DNA of 64,000 nucleotides from Imbricaverruca yamaguchii (GCA_034440575.1 JAOTOL010001646.1:2759501-2823500); one strand, 5' to 3'; positions 1 through 10,985 are shown, numbered from the stretch's first letter. Numbers and translations: made by a program. Notes: generated by a model from the sequence alone, not told the origin.

Positions 1-17
1 ATATATATATATATATA
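1..17. repeat. AT dinucleotide microsatellite at the left edge
   Basis: The window opens with about eight AT repeats, cut by the window edge. Confidence 0.9.
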
Positions 18-375
18 CATCAACATCAAATATGCAACATCGATCTCAGTATCCTCATGGGTCGTCATCATCATACAGCAGCGAAACCCAAGGGATACAA
101 ATACAGAGGCATAAGTGGATGGCATGCAAAGCCTGCTTTAGAACAACAAATAAACATGAAAAGCACATAGGTGTACCAAATGACACACACAGAAACACCA
201 CGTATCCACAAGCCAACGATCGTAAATACGCGTTACCATCATCAACATACTTGATCGATTACTTGGGCTTAAGGGCGCGCCGACTACGGGATCATTTAGC
301 GCCCAATCATCAACATACTTGTCCAGGGGTCGAACGCACCATGCACTCATGGCACGTGCGCGCCGCCTCGGCTAC

Positions 376-610
376 CTTGACACACATCCTTGTCGTCGTC
401 GTCGCGGTCGTCGTCCAGCCGGTCGAGGTGGCGGCGGAGGCGGCTGGAGCCGGCCGCCGGCCGCTTGTGCCGCTCGGTGTCGCCGTGCCACAGCCGCTCC
501 GTCTCGACGTCGGCCGGCGGCGAGCCGTACAGACGGCCCTGGCGGCGCAGCCGGCCCAGACTGCCGCGCAGGTCCACCGCCAGCAGACGCGGCGTGAACG
601 TCGGCTCCCG
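376..610 (-). CDS. MSTO1: misato (MSTO1/DML1) homologue, second coding exon
   Basis: On the minus strand the exon follows an acceptor ending GGCGCAG at 611-612 and reads REPTFTPRLLAVDLRGSLG, then LRRQGRLYGSPP. This matches the misato family segment following the N-terminal tubulin-like strand (known family pattern: YTPRLILMDLKGSL). It joins in phase 0 to exon 1 at 1373-1537. The exon closes with an Asp-rich run (DDDRDDDDK) and a CAAG/GTAGCC donor at 375-374, leaving one base of the next codon. Misato proteins are cytosolic or outer-mitochondrial-membrane proteins with a tubulin/FtsZ-like fold that affect mitochondrial shape and distribution. The rest of the gene would lie left of position 1. 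The exon is strongly GC-rich, unlike exon 1. The acidic tail could instead be partly intron if an earlier donor is used. Confidence 0.8.
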
Positions 611-1372
611 CTGCGCCGCAGAGGCCAGCACGGGCATCAGACGCACTCAATGCCGACAGGCATGCATGGTCCAAGTGAATTCCGAACGGGGTAGCATTGC
701 AATGCTCAACCTCTCTATCTCGTGGCAGGAGGGTCGAGCGCTAGACACTCCCTGGCCGTGAAAAAAAAACTGCGGTATACGCGCGATCGTGGCAGCGCTA
801 TATAGAAAACCAGTGGGCTCGTTGTAAAGGATCTGAGGACGTTCAGGTGTGGCTTTATATGATTGTGATCACTTTCAATGACGTCCAGATGCGGCGTGCC
901 GCGCTCGCGTCTTCTTATTTTTGCATTTCTTTTTACTAACAAGTATTGACACCATCACACAACTGTGTGTGCAATGCACGAAGTAAGTTAATCATTGACA
1001 CACTTTGGTTGTTGATATAATTAGTGCAACTAAAAATCATGTGCTTGTTTCAAACCGCATCAACTAAAAACCGCTGCAATTCGTTTCAGCAATATTTATG
1101 AACAGAAAAGGAAAACACATTTCACAAATAGCCCACTAATGCCTAGACCAAAAGCTAGGAGCCACATAACAATCTGCTCATTTTTGGGCTAAATATATGC
1201 CTCGCTGTGTTGATCAAATATGTTCATCAATAAAAATAAATACAGTACCTATCACCTGATTTAACAAAACAGACAAAAAATTACAGAATCGCAGACATGG
1301 GACATGTAATAAAACATAATCTGGCCATGCTTTACAAGTGATCTTAGGAACACCAAACACAGCTGGTCTTAC
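611..1372 (-). other. MSTO1 intron 1
   Basis: The intron runs on the minus strand between GTAAGA at 1372 and AG at 611. It is AT-rich in its upstream half (about 950-1372). I see no gene or known repeat in it. Confidence 0.7.
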
Positions 1373-1537
1373 CTGCAATGTTTCTCCCTCTCGAAACAAC
1401 ACTGCATGATCTATTTCGACTTCAGCAGTTGGGTCATATACAAATGAAGATTCTTGAATGTTCCACCAGTGTGTGCCAACAAAATTAGCATAGTGCCCAA
1501 TTTGTAGGGTTATTACTTCAGGGGTACATGCAGTCAT
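1373..1537 (-). CDS. MSTO1: misato (MSTO1/DML1) homologue, first coding exon
   Basis: The minus-strand reading from ATG at 1537 gives 55 residues, including EVITLQIGHYANFVGTHWWN. This is the conserved tubulin-like N-terminus of misato (human form [20 protein letters not shown]). The exon ends TTGCAG/GTAAGA at 1373/1372, phase 0, joining directly to exon 2. I chose the ATG at 1537 because it places the first conserved residue at the same distance from the start as in the human protein. An upstream in-frame ATG at 1564 would add nine residues. The sequence just before the chosen ATG (TCTCCTCAGG) also looks like an acceptor, so an untranslated upstream exon is possible. Codons here are AT-rich, unlike exon 2 and TRAPPC10. 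Confidence 0.88.
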
Positions 1538-3451
1538 CCTGAGGAGAAATAATATTGTGTACATTTTTCACATAGAACATGTATCATAACCAAGCTCAAA
1601 CACTGGCACTAAAAATGTTGACGCATGACACTTCCATTAGAATGCTTTGTTTCTTAATGCAATGCAAGCAGGCAAGGTTGGCAGCATTTTTAGTGTTGTG
1701 CTAGTCATTCCAAGAACACCAGAGAGGAAGAAAGAAATGAGCAACAGCCCATCCCATCCCATTATAATGTGTGAAATGGTTGCAGTTATTTACTTGTAAA
1801 GTGCAGTCGATATCATAGGACATTTCATCCATCCCATGCATATGATGCCACCAAATGGTTAGTTAGTTATTTGGGTTTTTGGGCACATCAACTGCAGTGG
1901 TTATACAGCACCCACCAAATGGTTACAACATCAACTGTATTGACAGCCCCACCAACTGAAAAGTAGGCATTTGCAGAGAAAATGAGCAGCCACAGTCTTA
2001 ATCACATTCCTACACATTGTAATTTGTTGAATCAAAGACAAATACCATAAACTGCAAATTAACTGGTAGGTACCTACATACCCACTTACCCACATAGCAT
2101 GGTACTGTTGCACTTTGCAGTATCCACGAAACAAGTTTTTACACCCACTTTACCTCCATGAAGCAAACAAAGATTTATGCTTGAGGATGTTTCATGACTT
2201 CTTGGAATTTTATGTGGCTCAAGTGTATTAAACACCGTCTTTATTGGACTACAAAGGTGTTCGACAAGCAACACCGGCGATTTTCAGTGTGTTCCCGAAC
2301 CAAGCAGTGGTGTTCGGAATATGGCACATTTACCTGGACCTGTTAAAACAAGTGTGTTGAAATCCGAACACGGACTTGATGAGCATTTCAAACCCACAAG
2401 GTTGCACTCAGCATGGCTGGATCCAGTAGTTATCATTGATGAAGGGGTACATTTCCTCGGAGTGGTGCCTTCGGCGGAAAAAATTTGCTAAGTGTGGAGG
2501 GGTACACTGGAACATGCTGAAAGGGCACGGTATTATCCCAAAGGGGCGCATTTTCCCTGAGATGCATTTGTGGCCACCAAATCTGTTAATCATAGATAGT
2601 GTGGGGAGGATGAACCCTAGCTTCCCTGAAGAGGTGCTTTTCCGGGCCGGAAGGTCACCATGTTTCCATAAGTGGGAGGGGTGGAGGCTGCAGCTCACTG
2701 CTTCCAGTAGACTGAGCTGGAACCAAGACTGGCGACCAGCTGGTGACGCCTGACGGTGTTAGTGTGTTATTCGTCCACTGTCCTCAGCATCATGCATGGC
2801 TCAAACAGTGGGGAAAATGGACTAGGCCTTTACCTAGCACTTGTTCATGCCGGCAATACAGAGTATGCCAAATGGGAAGGAGTGAATAGAACACCTTCCA
2901 GCCTGCATTTCGGCTCCTGTCTGGTGTCATAATCATGAGCAGCAGAGGGGGTAGGAGTCACGTTAACGAAGTCGCTTATTGTTTGTTTATTGGGTGGTTC
3001 ACAATGCACTTTATACACATTCACAGCTAATGGTGCCACCCGCACTGTTTCACTGTCATCTCAACTGCTGTCATCTCAACAGGTAACTGCCATCGTCTCA
3101 ACAGCAGCCTGACATCTTCCCAATGTTGGTTACATGGCAGCTGGGAGTCAGCTGCATTTCAGCATGAATGGACATTCCACCCCACCCATTCCCCCCTTTC
3201 CCAGCTGACAGTGGGCCTTTTTCAGCATGTTCACTGCACAGGAATTGAGTTGAATGTGACATGTGTTCTATAACTGTCCATATCTATTGTGCATTGGCAT
3301 ATGTGAAGGGTACTATGGCCACCTTCTGGATTGACAATGGCAATGATGAAGCCATCATGAACATAGTGTGAGGCATGTGTCAGTGCTGTGCCTGCTTAGT
3401 GTTAGTTATTAGTTAGTTATTAGTTAGCATTCAGTTAGTTAGTGTTGCTTA
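1538..3451. other. intergenic, AT-rich; upstream region of MSTO1
   Basis: This should hold the MSTO1 promoter, but I see no clear TATA box or other core element. A stretch near 1955-2000 resembles one near 6779-6832 (shared pieces AACTGAAAAGTA and TTTGCAG.GAAAATGAG), so both are probably copies of one dispersed repeat. A SINE tail lies at 2983-3040. Short TTAGT repeats occur at 3395-3445. No gene is recognised. Confidence 0.5.
2983..3040 (-). mobile_element. 5'-truncated copy of SINE family 1 (tail only)
   Basis: Read on the minus strand it gives the SINE family 1 tail: GCACCATTAGCTGTGAATG, ATAAAGTGCAT and TGAACCACCCAATAAAC. The same tail ends the full copies at about 18453 and 24021. The tRNA-like head is missing. 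Confidence 0.75.
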
Positions 3452-3733
3452 GCAGTGTCCTAAAATTACTTCACCATTAACTGTGTGGATGAAGAAAGAA
3501 GTTGCTTGGGAATAGTGAGAGATTGGAAGACAACAAAGGATCTCCACGTAAGGATTAAAAATTGGAATGCCTTTCACTTCAGTCACATGCATTTTACATT
3601 TTTTAGCAGTTGTGTGTATAATGACTGCCCACACATGTAGTAAAATGGTAAAAACCTAAGGCAAGGATGAAATAGCACAATTCCATTAACTGTGAATTTC
3701 CAGGTCACATGGTCAAAAATTTTACACTGTTGC
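3452..3733. repeat. dispersed repeat A, copy 1 (about 282 bp)
   Basis: It begins GCAGTGTCCTAAAATTACTT and aligns nearly gap-free with 24533-24816. Long identical blocks are shared, for example GTGTGGATGAAGAAAGAAGT and GAATGCCTTTCACTTCAGTC. Orientation is the same in both copies. It codes for nothing I recognise and is likely a non-autonomous element. Confidence 0.85.
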
Positions 3734-3767
3734 TTAGTGTTTGTGTAGATTGAGGACTTGATCAGAG

Positions 3768-4010
3768 ATGTCAGAATATCTGCTCAAGTCATTTGCTGCA
3801 GATGGTGCCACCTTTGCTGCCTTATTCTTGCATGGAGATGGGGAATTGAGCCCTACACTAGTGTGCCAGATGCTTTGCAGGGTGTTGCTCAAGAATATAC
3901 CAAGGGCAGATTCAGAGAGGGCACTGGAACTGTATGCCCCTCACATGGAAAGGTGTACCCATCTTGCTAGGAAAGGTGGCCCTTCCTTGAATGCTCAGGT
4001 AAAGTCATAA
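3768..4010 (+). other. unrecognised 80-codon open frame, possibly an exon
   Basis: The frame reads from MSEYLLKSFAADGATFAALF and contains CRVLLKNIPRADSERALELY. It has ordinary protein-like composition and no repeats. GATCAG just upstream could serve as an acceptor. CTCAG/GTAAAG near 4000 is a good donor, although that GT also starts the terminal repeat of the adjacent LINE. I do not recognise the family. It may be a fragment of a transposon protein or chance. Confidence 0.2.
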
Positions 4011-4269
4011 AGTCATAAAGTCATAAAGTGTTAAGGCTTAATAAGGCCCATCTGGGTCAAGCCTGTCTAGAAGATACTAGAAAGTACATGTTCACACCTA
4101 TCAATTCCAAACCCATGCAATCCCTCCACCTGTGCCACCACAGCCAATCTCACCAGCATGACATCACAAAGGAAGTTGCCAAATCCACTGCTAGGTACAC
4201 CCCATATAGTACAACATAATACTAGCATAATGTTATACCCTATATAGCTAGTGAAAATACTCAATATCC

Positions 4270-5700
4270 CATGCATCACAAGTTAGAATTCAAAAACAAC
4301 ATTTTCCTGTCTAAAAAATTTATCCACCCTACTTTTAAAGACATTCAATGAGGGACTCCCCACTGCATCAGCAGGCAGCCTATTCCATTGGTCAACAACC
4401 CTTTGACTGAAGACCTGTTGTCGTTTAACTGTCCTGCACCTCATTTTGTCTAACCTGAATTGATGACCCCATGGGATACTCTAAACTGCAGAGCATCATT
4501 CAAATTGACCTGATCTAGCCCTCTAACAATTTTGTACATTTCAATCATGTCTCCCCTTAATCTCCTATACTTGAGTGAGTACATATCTAATGCATTAAGC
4601 CTTTCTCCATATTCTAAGTTACTTAATCCACTGACGAGTCTAGTGGCTTTGCGCTGGACTCTTTCTAACATATCTATATCCTTTTCTAGGTAGGGGCTCC
4701 ATGCTTGTACAGAGTACTCCAAGTGGGGCTGCACATATGCTAAGTACAGCTTTTTCATGACTTCCCTGCTCTTATATTTCACACTTCTATTAATGAGTCC
4801 CAGCATTCTGAGTGCCCTATTTCTAGCTGAGATACGTTGTTTTTCTGCTTTAAGGTCTTTTGAGACCAACACACCTAAGTCCCTTTCCTCTTCAATAACA
4901 TCCAGTTCCCTCCCTCCCATTTTATAACTGAATGTCTCGCCTGCAGACCCTATATGCATAACCTTATACTTATCATAGTTGAAAGTCATCTGCCATTGAT
5001 CAGCCCACTCTTTTAGGTCATCCAAATCTAGTTGAATATTACTAGATTGATCTCTGCTGTTAGCCACTCCTACCAGCTTGATGTCATCAGCAAATTTGAA
5101 CACTCTATTCCTCAGCCCTACTTCAATGTTGTTCACAAAGATGATAAAGAGGAGGGGCCCTAGAACAGAGCCCTGTGGCACTCCACTCAGAACATATTTC
5201 CAACCAGATTTACATCCATTCAATACTACCCTTTGTTTCCTTCCCTGCAACCATGCTTCAATCCAATGTAGAACTTTTCCTACAATCCCATGTTGTTGTA
5301 ATTGATGAATTAACCTTCCATGTGGAACTTTATCAAAAGCTTTGCTAAAGTCCAAGTACACAACATCCATCCTGCTTTCATTGTCTACTTCTTTGGTAAC
5401 ATACTCAATGAACTCCAATAGGTTAGTTAAACAAGACCTTTGAGATCGAAATCCATGTTGAGAATCCCTTAAAAGGTTGTGCCTATCAAGATGAATCTGA
5501 ACATTCTGTTTAACCAGCTTTTCTAGTACTTTGCAAACTAATGAGGTCAAACTGACTGGCCTGTAGTTTCCTACACTCTTCCTATTTCCCTTTTTGAAAA
5601 TTGGTACTACACTTGCATTTCTCCAATCTTCAGGTACTTCTGAATACTCCATAGATCGCCTGAAAATGATACCTAGGGGAGTTGCTAAAGCTTTAGCACA
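4270..5700 (-). pseudogene. LINE reverse transcriptase remnant (CR1-like)
   Basis: The minus-strand frame shows the reverse transcriptase blocks in order: NYRPVSLTS, LDFSKAFDKVPHGRL, SGVPQGSVLGPLLF and the active-site FADDIKLVG (F-A-D-D in place of Y-x-D-D). The CR1-type C-terminal region follows with AYVQPHLEYSVQAWSP and RRLRGDMIEMYK. A stop after HGVINSG at 4450 is followed in another frame by FSQRVVDQWNRLPADAV and FKSRVDKFF, so the C-terminus is frameshifted. Upstream of PLGIIFRRS the element's own sequence is lost and replaced by the nested insertion. Confidence 0.9.
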
Positions 5701-5705
5701 CTCTA

Positions 5706-5816
5706 GACATAAAAAGACATAAAGACATAAAAGATCAGTGCAACTCTGAGCCACAAGGGCCCTTCTTGGTTGCACTCTGTACACTGAACCAGTTGCCCAC
5801 CAAATCTGCCAATCAG
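5706..5816 (-). mobile_element. nested CR1-like 3'-end fragment inside element 1
   Basis: Read on the minus strand it matches the 3' untranslated tail of element 2 (9746-9848): GGATTTGG-like start, AAGAAGGGCCCTTGTGGCTC, then ATCTTTTATGTCTTTATGTC ending in the 8-bp repeat. It is a 5'-truncated insertion of a different LINE subfamily into element 1. It supplies a spurious N-terminal extension to the reverse transcriptase frame. Confidence 0.8.
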
Positions 5817-5981
5817 ATTTGCCTGTAGTGGTCCTACACTACACTTTTTAGCCTTAAATTTATAGAAGCTAAAGAATCTCTTAGCATTACCTGCTGAACA
5901 TTCTCGAGCAAAGTTGATTTCAGCAAGTCTTTTAGATGCTCTAACACACCTCCTAACTTTATTTCTAGCTATTCTATATGA

Positions 5982-6569
5982 TTATAGGTTTAACCCAGAG
6001 TTAGTATCTTTTAGTTTCTTGAATGCTTGTTTCTTTGAGTCCAGTAATTGCTTAACTTCCCTAGTCAGCCACGAAGGGTGCTTAACCCTGTTTGATCTAA
6101 TTTGCCTACTGGGAATGAACCTATCCTGACCCTGAAATAGCTTATCTTTTATCATTGTCCACATTTCATAAGCATCTAAGCCATTCAATATGACTTCCCA
6201 ATTAATTTCACTTAGGAAGCTCCTGAACTCACTGTAATTCCCTTTTGTAAAATTCGGAATCAATGTTCTGTTGGTTGCTACCCTTCCAACATATAATGAG
6301 AAGCGTATAATGTTGTGATCACTATTACCAAAGGTCTCTCCTACGTTAACATTTTGCACAAAATTTTCCTCATTAGTAAGCACTAGATCTAATATTTTAT
6401 TTTCCCTTGTAGGCTCGTGTATCATTTGAAAGAAGAAATTGTCCTCAAAACAAGCCATGAAACATCTTTCTGATTTGCTTACACCTATTGTTTTGTTTCC
6501 CAATCCTGCTATGTTGAAATCCCCCAACAAAATAGTTCTCTCCTGTACTCTCCTAAGGTACAGAATCAT
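5982..6569 (-). pseudogene. LINE endonuclease C-terminal remnant
   Basis: The frame contains ILLGDFNIAG and NSDHNIIRF. These are the GDFN and SDH active-site motifs of the apurinic-like endonuclease of non-LTR retrotransposons. It continues into the linker (NYSEFRSFLSEINWEVIL and HPSWLTREVKQLL). The N-terminal half of the endonuclease is absent, so the element is 5'-truncated near 6570. Confidence 0.85.
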
Positions 6570-7075
6570 AAGGTTTTTATGTGAGTGAATTAGTTATTTT
6601 GGCCTTAGGCTACTTTGGCCAGAGTTGATCATGCATGCCCAGGTATGAAAGAGGACTTGATGAAGTGCATGAAGTGTTGAATTTCTTCTTTATGACATCT
6701 GATTGATACACTAGGTACAGATAATAGCATGTGATTGGCCATATGTGTAGAGTGAAGATTGTAATAGTGTTTTTCTTTGCCAACTGAAAAGTAATCATTT
6801 GCAGGGAAAATGAGTTGTCATTCCATCCTAATCATGTTAAAAACATTGTATTCAAAACAAAACTCCAAAGAATGAAGTAACCTTACACTTCAATAATACA
6901 CAAAATTCAGAATACAGTTGCTACTGTAGCATGTTTGCCAGATGTTTTATTAAATCTTGTATTCATTTTTTTTAGTGGTATTTTTGTTACTTCTGCATGT
7001 TTCTGTCAGAGTGCATGTGGAGCCCCTTCTATCTAGTATGAATCAGGAGTGCAAAAATGTTTTAAGAGATGAAAT

Positions 7076-7275
7076 CTTTTGCCGCCACAGTAGCTCAGAT
7101 GGTTAGAGAGCTGGCCTGCACTGGTCTCCCCTGTACTGGCAACACAGGGTTTGAGTCACTTGCATGCTCGCATTTAGCCCCCGGCCAAGAGTCAGTTGGC
7201 AGCTGGCCAGATAAGGCCGGGGACAAGCTACCTGGCAGCTGTGTCGGTGCATTGGCAGCACATTAAACTTTCTGT
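7076..7275 (+). mobile_element. tRNA-derived SINE, family 3
   Basis: The head carries a Pol III A-box-like TAGCTCAGATGG and a B-box-like GGGTTTGAGTC with tRNA-like spacing. A non-tRNA body follows (CCGGCCAAGAGTCAGTTGGC). It is followed at about 7300-7400 by a GGTTC/GAACC stem-forming stretch (CCAGGGTTC ... GAACCCTGG). The cloverleaf is not intact, so I call it a SINE and not a tRNA gene. Confidence 0.65.
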
Positions 7276-8179
7276 GTAAATTATGTCTTTGAGCTGGAGT
7301 TCATGAATTGGGTGGTGGGGCCAGGGTTCATGCAATAAGCTCTGCTTAGCAATAGAACCCTGGTTCCTCAAGCCACCCCAGCAACAACTCAGATTAAATT
7401 TATATAAAAAAGAATAAAAAGAAGTGTCTTAATTCCCACCCTGTTGCTACATGTCCAGTGTATGAACAGAAGGCTCCCAACACGTTCCTTTGTTAACACT
7501 GCACTATCAAGAAATTTCCTTCAATGGTTCGTTTTGCATGATGGTACTCACAATTTGTTCATTTTCTTAGCTTACAGCGGTGGGTACAGGGGGCACTGGG
7601 GACACGTGCCCCCACCCACGGAATGTGGCACCCCTCTGCGAAGGTTTGAGCGTGCCACCCTCAAACGTGTCAGCCAGAGTCCGTATGGTAGGAAAATGTT
7701 TTCCCTTGGAAGAAAAGGTGTCCCCCTGGAAGGTTTCAGTGCACCCGCACCTCATATATAACTTGTGCTTACCTTTTACTTTCCACCGCAGCGTTGTTTA
7801 CACTAGAACTGAAGGTGCCGCATATAGTCGAGGAATATCAAATATACCCCTGCTCAAATATACCTCTGGATATGAAGGTAACGTTTTGATGACGTCACGA
7901 ACAGTCACAATGATGAGAGTTATTCGCCAATTGTGAAATCGGACGGTTATAGATTACATGACTCAGAGCAGCAAGAAGGCACCATGAAACCATTGCAGTG
8001 GTTCCAGATCATCACGACCTCTTCCAATAGATCTGGGGATCATATTCTGGGTGTATTCCCACATAGAGATGCTAAGAAGTGCATGATGACAGAAAGTAGA
8101 AGAGCAGATAATACCACATTATATATACAATAGATTCCAGGCACTACCTTGCGCCCAGGATAGTAGTAGTGAAGATACG

Positions 8180-8733
8180 GTACTGGTTGTAGGTGATTCT
8201 CGTGTGCGACGTCTAGATCGGGTATTTTGTAAAGGTAGGAAGACAGGAGGTGCATCATAAAAGACATAAAGATCAGTGCAACTCTGAGCCACAAGGGCCC
8301 TTCTTGGGCCCTTGCATCACCAGGCCTGGTGCCAAGGTTAAGGACCTGGTGCCAGTGGTGGCACAGGCCACAAGTGATCACCAGTTTAATACAGTTATAG
8401 TACATGTAGGGGTGAATAACATAGGTCCTGCTAAGAGTGAGGAGCTGCTGCAGAACTATAGGAACCTTCTGGCAACCCTGAAGGATAGCAATAGGAGAGT
8501 CATTGTAACTGCAATTTTGCCTAGAGCTGGAGCCTCCCCTGAGTGCAGCTCTAGGGCACTGGCAGCCAATGCCAGGGTAGGTAAGCTCTGCCATGAATTA
8601 GGTTTCACATTTGTTGATGAGTGGTGCAGGTTCTGTGGATCGTGGGACGCTATCAGAGGGATGGCCTGCACTTCTCCGATAAGGGGGTTCATGTGTTAGA
8701 CAAAGTGTATGAGCATGTCCTTCAGGGAAACTA
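8180..8733 (+). pseudogene. LINE ORF1 esterase (SGNH hydrolase) remnant
   Basis: The frames carry the SGNH/GDSL esterase blocks known from CR1 ORF1 proteins: VVGDSRVRRLD near 8185 (block I, GDS serine), VIVHVGVNNIGPA near 8395 (block III, G-x-N-N here) and DGLHFSDKGVHVLD near 8660 (block V, D-x-x-H). A 55-bp insertion and at least one frameshift between blocks III and V break the frame. It ends LQGN with TAG at 8731-8733, five bases before the ORF2 ATG. Confidence 0.8.
8258..8312 (-). mobile_element. 55-bp LINE 3'-tail insertion in ORF1
   Basis: Read on the minus strand this is the last part of the element 2 type tail (AAGAAGGGCCCTTGTGGCTC ... TTTATGTCTTTTA). It is flanked by a perfect 7-bp duplication TGCATCA (8251-8257 and 8313-8319), which marks a target-primed insertion that was almost completely 5'-truncated. 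Confidence 0.8.
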
Positions 8734-8737
8734 GGAA

Positions 8738-9745
8738 ATGGTGTGGGGAGGGATGAAATTGCATTGCCATCTCAGGGATATTCCAATAGTGTCAGCCCAG
8801 GCAATAGAACCTCAAAGTCAGCAAATAGGGACAGCAGTAGTTCAAGGAGGCAGAGTGGTAGTTCATCCAGTGAAGAGAACTCCTCAGCATGAAAAAGCCA
8901 AAGGTGGTTATGGAGCATATGCTAAGTGTATGATGCTTAATGCTCAGAGTATCCGATCCAAATTTGATGAGTTCAAGTGTTATGTTGTTGAGGAGGAACC
9001 AGACTTTGTTTGCAATACGGAGGCATGGGTCAGTGAGGGGTATTTTTTAGATAACTTGCACGACTATGAGATCCAGGGATACAATATGCTTTCATGCAAT
9101 AGGGGTCCAGCAGTGAAAGTGGGTGGTGTAATGCTCTACGTGAATAGCTTATTCAGTTCTCAAAAAGTAGCAGGTGGGGATAAAAGTGTGTCTGTTGAGT
9201 CCATTTGGCTTGATGTCACTGTGGGAAAAGGCAACAGCAATGCACTGAGAATAGGAGCTTTCTACTGCGCATATGTCAGGCCACATTTGGAATACTGCAT
9301 CCAAGCCTGGTCTCCTAGCTATGAAAAAGATGGTTGGCTTTTAGAGAGAGTACAAAAGAGGGCTACAAAAATGGTTAATGGTATAAGCAACCTGGCATAT
9401 GAGGAAAGATTGAAGAAATTTAAAAAAATTTCACTTAGATATAGAAGGCTGAGAGGAGATCTCATCGAGGTCTTTCCATTTTTCCATCGTCTGGAGAGGG
9501 GATATCTTGAGGAAATGCTTGAATTTATCAGAAATGATGCAATTAGAGGTTATCAATTCAAAATTAAAGTTAACCACACCAGAACAAGGTCGAGACAGTC
9601 TTTTTTCACCAACAGGGTAGTAGAACACTGGAACCAGCTGCCAGAAACTATTGCAAGTAGCAGCACACTGAACGTCTTTAAAAGCAGCATAAACAATCAT
9701 TATAAGAATAGAGGGCCTGCTTTTCAGTATTACAGGGAGGGCTGA
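8738..9745 (+). pseudogene. LINE ORF2 with in-frame loss of the reverse transcriptase
   Basis: The frame is 335 codons and fully open. The first part is endonuclease (MLNAQSIRSKFDEF; PDFVCNTEAWV with the catalytic-type glutamate). At about 9268 it jumps from RIGAFYC to AYVRPHLEYCIQAW, the post-RT C-terminal region, and ends FFTNRVVEHWNQLPE ... FKSSINNHY. The fingers, palm and FADD active site are absent, so no reverse transcriptase can be made. The deletion preserved the frame. Confidence 0.85.
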
Positions 9746-9848
9746 TCGACGGATTTGGTGGGCGACTGGTTGAGTGAACACAGTCCAACGAAGAAGGGCC
9801 CTTGTGGCTCATAGTTGCACTTATCTTTTATGTCTTTATGTCTTTATA

Positions 9849-10985
9849 CATCAGGGCACACAGAACCCACCATGAAGCCATCGCAGTGGCTCAGATCATC
9901 AGAGCATCTTCCAATAGACCCAGAGACCATTTTCTGGGAGTATTTCCACATGGGGATGCCAAAAAGAATGAAGGCAGCAGCAAAAGAGAAAGGAAGTTAG
10001 TACAAAATGGCACATTACGCATACGTTAGGGAAGCGTGAAACCACCATCAAACAGTTGAAGTGGCTCCAGACCTTCAGGATCTCTTCCAGTAGTTGCAAG
10101 GATCATATCCTGGTGGTACTTCCACATGGGATACCAAGAAGTGCATGGCGGCAGAAAGTAAAAGAGGTTACACCACACTATGCATACGTCAGGATAGCGT
10201 AAAACCACCAGGGAGCAATTGCAGTGGCTCCAGATCATCAGGCCCTCTTCCCACAAATCCAGAGATCATATTCTGGCGGCATTTCCACACGGGATACCAA
10301 CAAGTGCCAAAAGTTAAGACAGCGTGAAACCACCATGAAACAATCCAGATCATGCTCCAGATCATCAGGATATCTTCCAATAGATCCAGGGATCATATTC
10401 TGGTGATATTTCCAGATGGGGATACCAAACAGTGCAAGACGGCAGAAAGTAAAAGAGAAGGTTATATCACACTATGTATACGTTAGGACAATGGGAAACC
10501 ACCATGAAACCATCGCAGTGGCTCCAGGTCATCAGGGCCTCTTACAATGCATCCAGGAACCATTTTCTGGCGGCATTTCCACGTGGGGATGCCAAAGAAT
10601 GCATGACGGCGGCAAGCAAAAGAGTAAGTCATGCAACATTATGTACACGTTAGGACACGTGAAACAATCATGAAAGCATCGCAATGGCTCCAGATCATCA
10701 GGGCCTCTTCCCATATATCCACGGACATTTTTCTGATGGTATTTCCACATGGGGATGCCAAAAAGCGCATGACGACAGCAAATAACAGAGAAGGCTATGC
10801 CATGTTGTGTACGTTACGCCAACGAGAAACCATCATGAAGCCATCGCAGTGGCTCCAAATCAGCAGACCTTCTTCCAATAGATAAAGGGATCGTATTCTG
10901 GTGGTAGATAGATAGAGATACCAAAAGATACCAAAGACACCAATAAGTGCACGACGGCAGGAAGCAAGTAAAAATGTGTGACGAC
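9849..10985 (+). repeat. 166-bp subterminal tandem repeats, plus orientation
   Basis: Units start with a CTCCAGATCATCAGG-like block near 9891, 10062, 10228, 10352, 10521, 10687 and 10851 (steps 171, 166, 124, 169, 166, 164). Shared parts are ATCATATTCTGG, TTTCCACATGGGGATGCCA, GCATGACGGCAGAAAG and GAAACCACCATGAAACC. One more unit sits at 7970-8120, left of the LINE. Confidence 0.85.

Larger units (their letters stand above)
4005..6570 (-). mobile_element. CR1-like LINE, truncated and broken (element 1)
   Basis: The element runs on the minus strand. Its 3' end at 4005-4035 carries three or more copies of an 8-bp repeat (TTTATGAC on the minus strand), the terminal microsatellite typical of CR1/L2-group LINEs. 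Reading inward are a degraded C-terminal region (4270-4450), a reverse transcriptase (4450-5700), a nested insertion (about 5706-5816) and the C-terminal part of the endonuclease (5982-6569). The 5' part is missing. The protein frames carry frameshifts and a deletion, so it is a dead copy. Confidence 0.9.
8122..9848 (+). mobile_element. CR1-like LINE, internally deleted (element 2)
   Basis: The element is inserted in a subterminal repeat of the large DNA element: the repeat breaks off after ACCACATTATATATA and resumes with CATCAGGGCACACAGAA. It holds a broken ORF1 with an esterase domain, an ORF2 whose reverse transcriptase has been deleted, and a 3' tail ending in TTTATGTC repeats at about 9830-9848. 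The same tail appears as short nested insertions at 5706-5816 and 8258-8312. Confidence 0.85.
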
